A stretch of DNA of 64,000 nt from Methylocapsa acidiphila B2. Lineage in GTDB: Bacteria; Pseudomonadota; Alphaproteobacteria; Rhizobiales; Beijerinckiaceae. The notes beneath the pieces were generated by a model. That model worked only from the letters and a program-made list of their open reading frames with translations. It had not been told where the DNA came from and made no database searches. Positions 7,408 through 16,704 of this stretch are shown here, one piece after another. Numbering within the stretch: position 1 is the stretch's first letter; the number at the start of each line of letters is the position of its first letter. Both the position numbers and the translations under genes were made by a program. The DNA lies in assembly GCF_000427445.1 (NCBI RefSeq), contig NZ_KE386496.1:558001-622000 (forward strand). Reading direction: 5' to 3'.

Positions 7408-9872
7408 TGGAAGCTTTAATTTCGGGCGTCGCCGCGCGGGTAGTATTTCTGTCCGGCGCAGAAGTGTCTTACATCGACGCTGAGCAGCCCACGGAAAGAC
7501 ACGTCTCCAACCGCGCTTCACTACCGTATCTTCTTGCGGACGCCTATGACGTCGAATTATTGAGTGACGCCACGGTAGAGCAAGCGTTCGACATCCTTCT
7601 AAAAAAGTGGAGCATAGACAGATCGCTGAGAATGCTTCAGGTTGCTCTCGATTCTGAAGAATCTGCGGCGATGCGCGAAGAAGCTGCATCTTATCTTTCT
7701 TCCCTCATTCGGCCGCAGGGCGTTAGAGGTGGCGTAGAGAACGCTGCGTTCTCATTGGCATTGCCTGAGAGTTCTGATGCAAACGAGCTGGAAAACCTTT
7801 CGTGGCGGGATAACGACCTTTCCGAACTACTAGGAAAACTGATTTCCCACCAAGGTGAGATCGTAGCTGTACGACGTGCCTGGGATTCCCTGCCGGACCA
7901 GTTGTTTATTGGTCACCAAAACCGCAGCCGTGCGGAGTTAGTTGCAGTTTCGACCGGGGCTTTTCGAGAACTGGCCGAGGCTTTGAAGGATTTGGCGCGT
8001 CTAGAAAGTGCCATTTCCAACTGCTACTTCAAGCTCAAATCGCAGCCAAATTACAGAGAGATTGTCCAGCAATGGACCGGGAATTTTGCCAATAAGAATA
8101 TAAGGCGCAGAACGAAGCGCAATAACGAGATTTACGAGAAATTAACAGAAGAGGATGAGTCGTACATCTCATTCTTGTCTACTCCAATACATGAACAGTT
8201 CGTCAATGTTAGCAAACAAAAACGTGGTATTGTTGAACAATTAGAAAAAGGAAATGATAGTCGCGCCCGCAGTTTCACGGAGCAACTAATTAATTCCCAA
8301 CTTTTGAATGGGAAACCTGAGTACGCTGCGAAGTCACTATGTTCTCTGGCGCAGGAGGCGCGGCGTGTCGGCAACACTAATCTGCAATTGGAATGGGTTC
8401 ATCGAGCAACACAGATTGCGCCTGAAGACGCTTGGGCTCACGGCCAGGCTGGGGATGTATACTTTTCCGTGGCTCGCTTCAACGAAGCGTACAGCGAGTA
8501 CGAAGCTGCAAGCCGTTGGGGTATGGGCCGTCGTGGAGAAACCGGTCAAGCAAAAGTCCTTGCAGCGACTGGTCACTTGGATGATGCGCTGAAATTGTGT
8601 GCACTCGTCATCGCCAAATACCCAAACGATCCCGAAGCTTATAGCTCTCGCGCGCAATACAGCGAGATACTACGCGAGATGTGGCGCCTTGAAGATGCGC
8701 TCCTATCTTATGAGGAAGCCGTTGAGAAGTATCCCGACCAACGCGCCCTGCGCTGTGGTCGGGCTGCCGTTTTATCTGATATGTCTCGGCTTACCGAAGC
8801 GTTGGAAGCTTATAATGGAGTCATTCGTGACTTTCCAGGCGACGTTTTTGCCATGACAGGTCGTGCGGATGTTTTGAAGAACCTTGGAGAGTTGGAGGCG
8901 TCGCTTGACGCCTACAATGAAGCTATTGCGCAGTTTCCTTTCGAGCCGGTTCCACTTTGCGGAAAAGCTGAAGTGCTGCGCTCGATGGGCCGATTTGACG
9001 ATGCATTTGCAACCTATCGCGATGCTAAAGAACGGTTCCCTTATCACCCTGGCGCATTTTCCGGGGTTGCAGAAGTTTACAACGACCTAGAGAACTTCGA
9101 TGCTGCTCTCGCTGCTTACGAAGAGGCCCTAAAGCAGTTCACGCATGACCGCAGAGTTCGGAACGGCCACGCCAACACGCTGCGATATGCTGGGCGCTTC
9201 CACGAAGCTCTACAGGAATACGAACGCATCGTTCACCAGTTTCCATACGACCTTGTAAGTCTCTGCGCTCGAGCGAATATGTTGAAGGCTCTCGGCCATT
9301 ATGACGACGCGCTAAGGGCTTACGACGCAGTGCTGGATCAGCGTCCAAATTACTCATATGCGCGTCACGCGAAAGCAGCGATATACGTGATCCAAAGTGA
9401 ATTCGATAAGGCTATAGAGCTAATTCCTGATCGCATTCCTAGAACGTCATCCGATTGGGTTGCACTTCATACTCGCGGTATGCTGCATCTAAGGAAAGAG
9501 GAATTTGAAGCAGCTCTAGACATCTTTACCAAAGGCGTCCTTGGAAGCCCCTTTCACGAGAATCGACGTTACTTTGAAAATGCGTTGGCGGCCACAAAGC
9601 TTCGCCTCGGCCATTTCCAAGAAGCGATCAATCATATTCGGCACACAGATACCGTAGTGTCGCACTTGTTTATGTCGCACTCATACGCTGCCTTGGGTAA
9701 TGTCGAAGAGGCTCGAAAGGAGCTCGCCGCTGTTAACGACAATTCTTTACCGTCATTGATTGAGTTGAGGGATGAAATAGCTGCCCAGTTCAGATTAGTT
9801 GACCACCCTCCACAGCGGGGGCGAGCTTGGCTCCTTGATCGAGAAAGCGAAGTTCTACTTCAAGCAGCGTGA
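7404..9872 (+). CDS. Large TPR-repeat protein, partner of the zinc-ribbon protein
   Basis: An 822-residue protein. Residues 1 to about 300 form an N-terminal region I do not recognise, mostly helical, with a basic KNIRRRTKRNN patch near 235. From about 315 to 720 there are roughly eleven 34-residue tetratricopeptide units of the type G(R/H)(F/L)DDAL.AY..A...FP, which usually make a protein-binding solenoid. There is no signal peptide or membrane segment, so it is cytoplasmic. It overlaps the upstream zinc-ribbon gene by 4 bp and shares its AT-rich composition, so the pair probably works as one module. An anti-phage or toxin-regulating role is possible from context but not shown. Confidence 0.75.
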   Translation: MMEALISGVAARVVFLSGAEVSYIDAEQPTERHVSNRASLPYLLADAYDVELLSDATVEQAFDILLKKWSIDRSLRMLQVALDSEESAAMREEAASYLSSLIRPQGVRGGVENAAFSLALPESSDANELENLSWRDNDLSELLGKLISHQGEIVAVRRAWDSLPDQLFIGHQNRSRAELVAVSTGAFRELAEALKDLARLESAISNCYFKLKSQPNYREIVQQWTGNFANKNIRRRTKRNNEIYEKLTEEDESYISFLSTPIHEQFVNVSKQKRGIVEQLEKGNDSRARSFTEQLINSQLLNGKPEYAAKSLCSLAQEARRVGNTNLQLEWVHRATQIAPEDAWAHGQAGDVYFSVARFNEAYSEYEAASRWGMGRRGETGQAKVLAATGHLDDALKLCALVIAKYPNDPEAYSSRAQYSEILREMWRLEDALLSYEEAVEKYPDQRALRCGRAAVLSDMSRLTEALEAYNGVIRDFPGDVFAMTGRADVLKNLGELEASLDAYNEAIAQFPFEPVPLCGKAEVLRSMGRFDDAFATYRDAKERFPYHPGAFSGVAEVYNDLENFDAALAAYEEALKQFTHDRRVRNGHANTLRYAGRFHEALQEYERIVHQFPYDLVSLCARANMLKALGHYDDALRAYDAVLDQRPNYSYARHAKAAIYVIQSEFDKAIELIPDRIPRTSSDWVALHTRGMLHLRKEEFEAALDIFTKGVLGSPFHENRRYFENALAATKLRLGHFQEAINHIRHTDTVVSHLFMSHSYAALGNVEEARKELAAVNDNSLPSLIELRDEIAAQFRLVDHPPQRGRAWLLDRESEVLLQAA

Positions 9873-10090
9873 TGTGATGTTGGCGAGTGAGGTGTCTCAA
9901 GTGAGCTACCTAAGAGGGGTACGGTGAGGACTCATGTTTTTGGAAGACGACAGACCTTTCTGACGCATCTCCCTCGCCGCTATCCCACCAGAGCCTTAAG
10001 GCCTTTTTCTGCGTAAGGCCGTGGCCTTCCGGGACAGTCCGCTTCTTTTCACGAGCGGCGTCATTGTGGACACAACCTGCGGCTTTTGCG

Positions 10091-10620
10091 CTAGTCTTTG
10101 GCGGCCTTCGACCAATCAACAGGCAGTGCCGCCTTGAATCGTCTACAGATGCGGGTGACGATCAAATCCGACGCGTGGTTTGCTGCCACAGCCAGTCCCC
10201 CCGACAAAGCGCAGCCTCTTAGGCAGGTTCGCGGGAGATCTGAGGGCGTCGGCGACGCCAGATCCTCAAAGAACGCACCGCAGCGCTCCACTCCAGGGTT
10301 CGGCGGCAAGCAGATCACGCCCTCCCCCCCACTAGATGCGCGAGCAGATCCGTTATCCGCACGTCGGCGCCGTATTTGTCGGCGAGCCGGGCGAGACGCT
10401 TGCTCCCGTGCCGGCTGCATTTGGTGCAGGCGAGCCAAACCCGTACATAGGGATGAGGCCAGGGTGTCGTCGTCCGTGTATAGAACATTAGCGCGCGATC
10501 AAGGGCCTGTGATCGCCGCCGTCCAAGTCGCCGTTGCGCAAGAAGCAGACATGCAATACCGCGTTGAAGCCGGTCAAGGTAGAACCGCTTCCGAATTGCG
10601 TTGGACCGGTGTTTCATCAC
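10091..10620 (-). pseudogene. Frameshifted small zinc-motif protein
   Basis: The 5' part (10315-10620, starting with an ATG that overlaps the HNH stop) encodes ACTKCSRHGSKRLARLADKY, then DVRITDLLAHLVGG. This matches a common small phage/mobile-element protein type with a CxxC followed by RLARL-YG-DL-L. The expected continuation (NPGVERCGAFFEDLAS) is found in the next frame, open to 10091. The switch falls at a run of seven G on the coding strand (7 C at 10324-10330); an eighth G would restore one reading frame. It is either a true frameshift or an assembly error at the homopolymer. Confidence 0.5.
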
Positions 10621-11621
10621 GTCGGTGTCGCGACGGGGACTGATGGTTCGACGGGGTTTGCCGGATATTCCTTTAGGCGCATAACCTTCGCAATCGTTGC
10701 GTGCCGAACGGTTTCCTTGTCGACGCCGAAATGCAATCTCCTATGACAATTTGGGCAGACCGCCACAGCGTTGTCGGTCTGATCCGGCCCGCCCTCCGCT
10801 AACGGCCGCACGTGATGGACCTCGAGAAAGGGCTCCCCGCTAGCATCTTTAAACGGCGCAGGGAGATCACAAACCTCACAAGTGCCACCGGCGGCGATCA
10901 AGACCCACCCGATCACATTAGGGTCGCGCAAATAACGCGTATATGAAGCTGTTGTCTTTCCGACGGCGCCAGTACCGGCAGGCGGAGGATTCGAAGCTCC
11001 GGCTTCCTCCATTTTTCGCTTCGCGCGACGCACCCGGTTACGAAGTTCGTTCGGATCGGAGGTCGGTTGTTCGGGTTGCAACGTTCGGTAGTCGGTCGGC
11101 TCAGCATCCGATCGGTGTAAGGGCACCGACCCGCGATCGTCGGCCGGCGCTATTCCCCTATTTCGTGCCAGCCGATCTTCCAGCTCACCCGCGGTGCGGC
11201 CGATCGCATCGGGCCACTGGAGAGTAAGCCGGAGCTTTTTGGTCGGATTGCCGCCCTTCTTGCCAGGTTTACGGCCGAGCGCTGCCGACTCCCGCCCAAG
11301 TTCGTGTCGAAATCTCTCGAGGTTGCCGAGGGCGGCCAGATCCAGAGGAAATGAAAAGCTGGGCGCAGAAATGCGCCGCCGCTCGGCGGCCCAATTGCGC
11401 GTCACGTTGCTGTAGACCTCGACGTCAGTCAGTTTCGCCGACTCTTGGCCTAGACGCCGGAGCAAGAGCTCAAGACCGAGGGCGTAATCAGCGTTGCGAG
11501 GCGGCCGTGGTCCGCCCTCCCCACCACCCCGAGACTCTATAACGAGGTAAGCACCGTCGGGCGCAGGCTCGACGGTGAAGATTGCATCGAGTTCATGTCC
11601 TTTGTCGTCAAGCGGTTTCAT
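10617..11621 (-). CDS. HNH endonuclease with unknown N-terminal domain
   Basis: A 334-residue protein. The C-terminal third carries a zinc-bound HNH nuclease fold: CEVCDLPAPF, then FLEVHHVRPLAEGG, then NAVAVCPNCHRRLHFG (two CxxC pairs, the HH dyad and final HRRLH). Residues 1-170 hold a domain I do not recognise, beginning LDDKGHELDAIFTVEPAPDGAYLVIESRGGG. This architecture resembles McrA-like or stand-alone restriction endonucleases; no methyltransferase is nearby, so a modification-dependent (type IV-like) role is possible. The ATG at 11621 has GGAG upstream. It is translationally coupled (ATGA) to the frameshifted small zinc gene. Confidence 0.8.
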   Translation of the reverse strand: MKPLDDKGHELDAIFTVEPAPDGAYLVIESRGGGEGGPRPPRNADYALGLELLLRRLGQESAKLTDVEVYSNVTRNWAAERRRISAPSFSFPLDLAALGNLERFRHELGRESAALGRKPGKKGGNPTKKLRLTLQWPDAIGRTAGELEDRLARNRGIAPADDRGSVPLHRSDAEPTDYRTLQPEQPTSDPNELRNRVRRAKRKMEEAGASNPPPAGTGAVGKTTASYTRYLRDPNVIGWVLIAAGGTCEVCDLPAPFKDASGEPFLEVHHVRPLAEGGPDQTDNAVAVCPNCHRRLHFGVDKETVRHATIAKVMRLKEYPANPVEPSVPVATPT

Positions 11622-11822
11622 TGCAATCTCCGCGTGGGTGGGTCGCCCCCTAATCAGCGAGGACTTTTGACCTTCGCTTGGGCACCAAAGACGACACAGG
11701 TGATCGTTGCAGGGGCGGCGAACCAATGGTTCTAATCGCCGAGCTTGAAGGCGACCTCTTAAAATTCAGCGCTTCCGACCTTCCAAGAGTCGTAGACCTC
11801 TTACCATCCGCCCACCACTCTT

Positions 11823-12107
11823 CTAAAAGCTCAGTTCTCCGGTAAGCTCACGCGCTATGGCCGGAGCCACGGCCGGCGCTGCGATGATCTCGCGCCGCTC
11901 GACCAGCCTGGCGACTGGACGTTGGACAGTTAGCCGGTAGGCGAGCGCCGCGTGCTCGCGGCAATAGGGACACGGGAGGCGTCCGACCAAGCGGCCCCGT
12001 TCGATCGGAGCGCCGCAATAGAGAATCGCGCCGCGGCGGCCCCCGGCTGAGGCATCGGCGACAGGCCAGCGACAATCCCCGCGCTCGAGATCTTCGATCG
12101 TCAGCAC
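11823..12107 (-). CDS. GcrA-like C-terminal zinc domain protein
   Basis: A 94-residue protein resembling the carboxy-terminal half of GcrA, the alphaproteobacterial cell-cycle transcription factor that acts with sigma70 at methylated GANTC sites. Visible signs are TIEDLERGDCRWPV, LYCGAPIERGR and PCPYCREHAALAYR, the same Cys-RWP...YC.EHA.LAY pattern. The N-terminal DNA-binding HTH of true GcrA is absent. The start is a GTG only 4 bp after the stop of the upstream ejection-like gene, so it is the last gene of that leftward operon. It could interfere with, or borrow, the host GcrA/RNA polymerase contact; this is inference. Confidence 0.55.
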   Translation of the reverse strand: MLTIEDLERGDCRWPVADASAGGRRGAILYCGAPIERGRLVGRLPCPYCREHAALAYRLTVQRPVARLVERREIIAAPAVAPAIARELTGELSF

Positions 12108-12111
12108 GCCC

Positions 12112-13887
12112 TCAGCGCCCCGCCGGGGCGAACATATCGGAAAGCCCTCGGCTCTCAGTGAGCCCTAAGGCCGCTGCGCCTGCGCGTTGCGCCGCCGGAG
12201 GATTGGACCGCAACCGCGTCACCGCCTGGTTTCTGAGATAGGCTTGGATCGGCGTCGACATGAGCGCGCGCCCCGCGAGCGCCGGTGCGGCGACAGAAGC
12301 CACGGCCGCCGCGGGATGGCCGGCGATCAAAGCGCCGACAGCGCCGCCGCCTTCAAGCGCGCCTATCATGCGCATCGCTTGCTGACGCGGGACAGTCCCG
12401 GAGTTCGGCAGGGGTGGTAAGACGCCTGCTCCGGCGCGCGCGAGCTCGACGAGATCGCCATGACCTCTCACATAGTCGGATTTCGACCGAGCCGCGACGG
12501 CCGAACGCAGCTGCGCAGGCGAGAGTGCGCCTTGCGCCGTCTGTTCCCCGGCGCCGGCCATCGCCTTCTCCAGCGTTTTCATGTTCCCGTAATGCCGGCG
12601 CGCTTCGTTCCATGCCGCGGCGTCGGCCGGCGAGATCGAGCGCGTCATGGCCGCGTCCATCGCGTCCCGAACGCCTCGCAGCGCGTCGGCTGCCGGCGGA
12701 TCGGCGAAGCGAAGGGCGTCGGCCTGCTTCGTCAACATTGAGCGCGTGTTTTGATAGCGCTCGCCATGAAGGGCGAAAGACGGGTCGGAGAGGTCGGCGA
12801 TGATATTTTCGATCATCGGCCGTTGCTGCGCCGGGACGGCCGCGTTGCGGTAATCGCGCCGGACCGTGTCGATAGCGTCACGGAACGCCTGGTCTTTCGC
12901 CATCACGTTCCGGCTCGACAGGTCGTTGAACCTGTCGCCGATCGCCCGCGCCCCTTGGCGCATCACGTCCGGCGTGGCGAGCTGACCTTCAACCGGCGCG
13001 ACGCCCATGCGCGCGAGGCCGGCGTTTGTGAATTGGCTTCTCTGACGCTCTGCAATGCGCTCGGCGCCGCCCCCAGCAAAGGGCGCGTCGCTGATCGCGC
13101 TTTCGAGCCATTGAAGCGGCTTGCTTCCGGTTTCCTGTCCCGCGGTCATCTCGACGCCTTCACGGCGAAGAGCGTCGACTAGCGGCCGGCGGGCTTCGGG
13201 GATCGTCAGAGGGCTGACCACTCGGCTCGGCGCATTGAGGATGGCAGGTCCTGCGAAGCTCCCCAGGACGCCGGCCACGGCCCGCGCCGCCGGCTCCCAC
13301 TTCGTGCCTTTCGTCGCTTGGCCCGCGGCTTCCGACGTCACACCAGGGACGACGCCAAAGCGGATTGCGTTGAGCGCGCGAGCCGCCGTGCTGCCGGGCA
13401 TGGCGATCGCGCCAGGGATCATCTCGCCGACGGTGCGCGCGTAGGCCGCTGTTTTGGATTGCGGCTCATGCAGCGCCCTGTCGAGATTGGCCCGAAACGC
13501 GTCTTCAGCGCCGTTGACGCCAAAGCCGCCTTCCTTTTGCGCTTGCTCCCGCTTCGCCTTCGTCTCGGCGGACACTGGCGGCATTCCGAGCGCGTAGCGC
13601 CCTGCGCCCTCAACAGCGCCGACGATGGTGTGCATGGCGCGCTGGCCCAAGTTCCCGAGCGTGACCGGCGTCAAGGCGAGCTCCGACGCGCCGCGCACGA
13701 CGCCGCTCCCCAAAGATTTCAGCGCATCCATTGTGGGACTGTCTTTGGCTGCCGCGGGCGGGCGCGCTTGCCGGCGCGCGATCTCGGCTGCAAACGGATT
13801 GCTGCTCTTGGCCGACGCGGCGGGCGCCGCGGGCTCCCGGCTTTGTCGGCGCGTGATCTCGACCGCGAAGGGGTTCTCTTCGCTCAT
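12112..13887 (-). CDS. Phage ejection/internal virion-like protein
   Basis: A 591-residue protein, Ala/Arg-rich and mostly helical. It begins with two copies of an NPFA.EI.RRQ motif (about residues 5-15 and 30-40). A Gly/Ala-rich amphipathic region follows (SLGSGVVRGASELALTPVTLGNLG...), and near the end another small hydrophobic stretch (GGGAVGALIAGHPAAAVASVAAPALAG). This composition is typical of podophage DNA-ejection or internal virion proteins carried into the cell, but I cannot name a family. It starts directly on the stop of the preceding gene (TAATG overlap), in a coupled leftward operon. Confidence 0.5.
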   Translation of the reverse strand: MSEENPFAVEITRRQSREPAAPAASAKSSNPFAAEIARRQARPPAAAKDSPTMDALKSLGSGVVRGASELALTPVTLGNLGQRAMHTIVGAVEGAGRYALGMPPVSAETKAKREQAQKEGGFGVNGAEDAFRANLDRALHEPQSKTAAYARTVGEMIPGAIAMPGSTAARALNAIRFGVVPGVTSEAAGQATKGTKWEPAARAVAGVLGSFAGPAILNAPSRVVSPLTIPEARRPLVDALRREGVEMTAGQETGSKPLQWLESAISDAPFAGGGAERIAERQRSQFTNAGLARMGVAPVEGQLATPDVMRQGARAIGDRFNDLSSRNVMAKDQAFRDAIDTVRRDYRNAAVPAQQRPMIENIIADLSDPSFALHGERYQNTRSMLTKQADALRFADPPAADALRGVRDAMDAAMTRSISPADAAAWNEARRHYGNMKTLEKAMAGAGEQTAQGALSPAQLRSAVAARSKSDYVRGHGDLVELARAGAGVLPPLPNSGTVPRQQAMRMIGALEGGGAVGALIAGHPAAAVASVAAPALAGRALMSTPIQAYLRNQAVTRLRSNPPAAQRAGAAALGLTESRGLSDMFAPAGR

Positions 13888-15653
13888 TACTGACCGTCCC
13901 TACCGAGAGCGCGCATGAGGTTTTGCATGAAAGGCGTCGTCATCGACGCCGGGCCGACGGGGAGAGGCTGCGGCTGAAGCATTTGCGGCGGCGCTGTCAT
14001 CCGCGGTTGCGATTGCGCCGGCGCGACGGGAGGCGTGCTCGGCGTGGCGGGAGCCGTCGGCGCAGCTGTTTCCACGTCATCGGCAGCGGCCGGGACGGCG
14101 GGCGCCTGAGCAGCGCCGCCCGAAGCAGCCAGAGCGGCCGGCGTGGGGGCGGCTGGGGCGCTAGTCGCCCAAGTCGCCGGAGAAGCGGCGCTTGAAGCGG
14201 CCGGAGCGCTGCTCGGCGCTGACGAGCCGGGAGCAGGAGCCGGCGGAGCCGCTTGAGAGTTGAGCTCGTCATAGCGAGCGCGAAGCGCCGGCAAATGCTC
14301 GTCGGGAACGGTGCTTGGATCGAGCGTCTTGATTTGATCAAGCGTCATCGTGCTCGGATCGAGCGGCGCCGGCGCCGGCGTTCCGACAGACGCGCTCTTG
14401 ACCGACGGAACAGCCCCGCTTTCGATCGCAGCGACATCCTGCTTGCCGAGCGGCCGGCTTGGATCGAACGGAGACATGATCGGGTGAGCGGCATAATAGT
14501 TTTGCACCGTCGCCGCCCAATTCTCGCGGTTCTTCGGGTCGGTCGCCAGCTGCGCCAGCGCCAGTTTATCCCGCTGGTCTTGCTCCATGACGTCGAGCAT
14601 GGCGAGAGAGCCGCTTTTTGATTGCGAAAGACCCGGCTTGGCCTCCAAAGCCCGCAAGAACTCGGCTTGAGCCGGGCGCGGCGAGATCGCCTTTGACGCG
14701 GCCGTCGCCAAACGGAACCCGACGCTGTTGATCAAATCGGCTTCCGGGACGCCCGCGAGATCTTCGCCCACAATGTTGCCGAGCGCCCGCCTGGCCTTCA
14801 GCGCATATTCGGCGGCCGGGCCGTAAGTGATATTGTCGCCGCCCCTTTGGATGGCGTCGCGCATGGTGCCGATGTCGTTCAGCACAGAAGGCGCGGTCCC
14901 GCCGGCGGCGGCGACGTCGCCGATTTGCTTGCCGACGGCCTCGCCATAAGACCTATTTATCGCGCTCTCAGGCCCGCCGATGTTGATTTGTTGACCGCCG
15001 CCTTGAGAGAGCGCCCAACGCTGCATCGGCGTCGGATTGGCGTATTCGGCCGGCGTCATGGCGGCAGTGATCCTCGCCGCGACGTTCGTGTTCGTCTCGG
15101 GCTTCGTGACGTCCTTGTCGACGCCTTTGAGCGTCGAGACTTCGCCGGTCGCCGGGTCAGTGCGGAAGAGGGTGACGCCGGGAGCGGCCGACGCCTGGCC
15201 GTAAATCGGCGCGCGGTTCGGATCGCCTGGAAATTGGATGCTCTGGTCTTGAGACAGCACCTTCGGTCCGAACATCTCAGTGAGCTTCAAGTCCTTCTCG
15301 GCAGCTTCCTTCTGCGTCTGCGAAGCGCGCGATCCGGCGTAGCCGTGGAGCGCGATGTTGCCCATGTCGAGCGATGCAGGCGTTGCTCCAATCCGTTGCG
15401 ATAGGGCAAACTCGTACGCGGCTTGCGGGTTGGCATATCCCGCGTCTTGAAAATCTTGAACGTCAGCCTCGTCGCGGGCGATCTTCGCGCGCGCGGCCTC
15501 TTGCCGTTGCGCAGCGGCGCGCTCGGATTTGATCTTTCCCGAAAGATAAATGTCGGTCCCGCTCGGCGGCGTAAACAGGCGGCTGAGATTGTCGAACCCG
15601 GCCTGAATGCCGTTCCCGGCGCTGCCGTTCGTGTACCAGGGGTTGGTTTTCAC
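13887..15653 (-). CDS. Phage structural/ejection-like protein
   Basis: A 588-residue protein. The N-terminus (MKTNPWYTNGSAGNGIQAGFDNLSRLFTPP) is the small-residue start often seen in phage internal virion proteins. About residues 45-110 form a charged coiled coil (ERAAAQRQEAARAKIARDEADVQDF). The C-terminal 150 residues are an Ala/Pro/Ser low-complexity tail (APAPGSSAPSSAPAAS...). It overlaps the upstream gene by ATGA (15650-15653) and the downstream gene by one base, so three to four proteins are made from one message. The precise role is unknown. Confidence 0.5.
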   Translation of the reverse strand: MKTNPWYTNGSAGNGIQAGFDNLSRLFTPPSGTDIYLSGKIKSERAAAQRQEAARAKIARDEADVQDFQDAGYANPQAAYEFALSQRIGATPASLDMGNIALHGYAGSRASQTQKEAAEKDLKLTEMFGPKVLSQDQSIQFPGDPNRAPIYGQASAAPGVTLFRTDPATGEVSTLKGVDKDVTKPETNTNVAARITAAMTPAEYANPTPMQRWALSQGGGQQINIGGPESAINRSYGEAVGKQIGDVAAAGGTAPSVLNDIGTMRDAIQRGGDNITYGPAAEYALKARRALGNIVGEDLAGVPEADLINSVGFRLATAASKAISPRPAQAEFLRALEAKPGLSQSKSGSLAMLDVMEQDQRDKLALAQLATDPKNRENWAATVQNYYAAHPIMSPFDPSRPLGKQDVAAIESGAVPSVKSASVGTPAPAPLDPSTMTLDQIKTLDPSTVPDEHLPALRARYDELNSQAAPPAPAPGSSAPSSAPAASSAASPATWATSAPAAPTPAALAASGGAAQAPAVPAAADDVETAAPTAPATPSTPPVAPAQSQPRMTAPPQMLQPQPLPVGPASMTTPFMQNLMRALGRDGQ

Positions 15654-16360
15654 CGGCGAAGCTCCACGACATTATCGCCGCGATCGGCGTTGGATTGGGG
15701 CGGCGTCGGCGTCGGGCTGGCGGCGTTGACCCGGCGCGCCAGAGACACAACCTGTACGTCTTGAAGCTTGTGGATGTTGAACACAGCGGCCGCGCGGGCG
15801 GCCTCGAGATCGTCGCGCAGCCCTTCCATCGCCTGGGCGTTCAAGAGAAATTCCAGCTCGGCGCGGAACACTTTGGCTGCGGCCGTCGAGAAAGCCAGAT
15901 CGGCCGCCGCGAAATCGAGTTCCTCGCCGCTGGTGTGTACCGGCACTTTGCCGGCGAGCGGGTCGCCTTGCTCCAAAACGGCGGCGTCGCCGAAATCCGA
16001 CCAACAGCGTGTAAGACCTTCGAGCCCTTCAAAACCGAGGTCGAGAGCGGGCCGGAGCCGGTCCGGCGCGACTTTCTCGACGTGCGCGCGTGCACGGCGG
16101 ATCTCGGCCACGATGCCGGCGGCGGAAAGATCGTCGCCCCACTCTGGATAGTCGGTGCAGGTGTCGGGGCCTTCGTACTCGACGGAAATGCGCGGCCCGC
16201 GCGAGCTTGAGATTAGCGCTTCGACGGCCTCCAGAAGCGCCTCAATCGGCGTATCGCTGAACCGGACGCGCACGAACTTCGTGTGAACGAACTCAGGTCC
16301 GGAGTTGCTGCGCATGAAGCGCGCAAACTCATCAAAAACGTCCTGTGGTGTTTGCGCCAT
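15650..16360 (-). CDS. Phage-element hypothetical protein, first gene of coupled operon
   Basis: A 236-residue acidic/helical protein with no recognised family. The ATG at 16360 is preferred over an in-frame upstream codon at 16393 because an AGAAGG-type Shine-Dalgarno precedes it and MAQTPQDVFDEFARFMRS is a natural start. It heads the leftward operon that continues into the two ejection-like genes. An inverted repeat at 16396-16427 sits just upstream and could be its operator. Confidence 0.5.
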   Translation of the reverse strand: MAQTPQDVFDEFARFMRSNSGPEFVHTKFVRVRFSDTPIEALLEAVEALISSSRGPRISVEYEGPDTCTDYPEWGDDLSAAGIVAEIRRARAHVEKVAPDRLRPALDLGFEGLEGLTRCWSDFGDAAVLEQGDPLAGKVPVHTSGEELDFAAADLAFSTAAAKVFRAELEFLLNAQAMEGLRDDLEAARAAAVFNIHKLQDVQVVSLARRVNAASPTPTPPQSNADRGDNVVELRR

Positions 16361-16395
16361 CGGCGTCGCCTTCTGTTGCAGCGCGCGCCGCATTA

Positions 16396-16427
16396 ATTAC
16401 AGCTCGCTCGCTCTTACGAGCTGTAAT
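16396..16427. promoter_or_regulatory. Inverted repeat upstream of ejection-like operon
   Basis: ATTACAGCTCG (16396-16406) and its exact reverse complement CGAGCTGTAAT (16417-16427) are separated by 10 bp. The position, just upstream of the first gene of a leftward phage-like operon, suits a repressor or activator operator. Confidence 0.55.
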
Positions 16428-16605
16428 ATAAAAACCCGACTTTGTCAAGTTTGTGCCTGTTACATGGCGGGGCAGCGCGCGATGCGGCTTTTTGTTGGAT
16501 TGTGTTGAATTAGCCGGGTGGGCCTGGCGCCACGGCCTGGCCGCCGGCATAGATGCGAGCAAAAGTTCGGGAGCGGCGAATTTTGGGGTGTGCGTGGGGA
16601 GCCGC

Positions 16606-16677
16606 TCAGGGGTGGTCGGCGGAGTGTGCCGGCAGGGTGGCGGGCCGGCCCTCCCGCCGCGCCTGCCAGACCCCTGA
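16606..16677. repeat. Long nested GC-rich stem-loop
   Basis: Three nested pairs of arms can be read: TCAGGGGT (16606-16613) with ACCCCTGA (16670-16677), GGCAGG (16631-16636) with CCTGCC (16662-16667), and GGCGGG (16639-16644) with CCCGCC (16653-16658). It lies in the gap between two leftward genes. It may act as a transcription barrier or structured RNA. The rest of the 16361-16704 gap holds no gene. Confidence 0.5.
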
Positions 16678-16704
16678 CCGGCCGACGCCGGCCGCGCGCG
16701 TCGA

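Noticed and set aside
10098-10643. 181-residue rightward ORF
   Set aside because: Antisense to the frameshifted zinc gene and low-complexity Arg-rich; no support.
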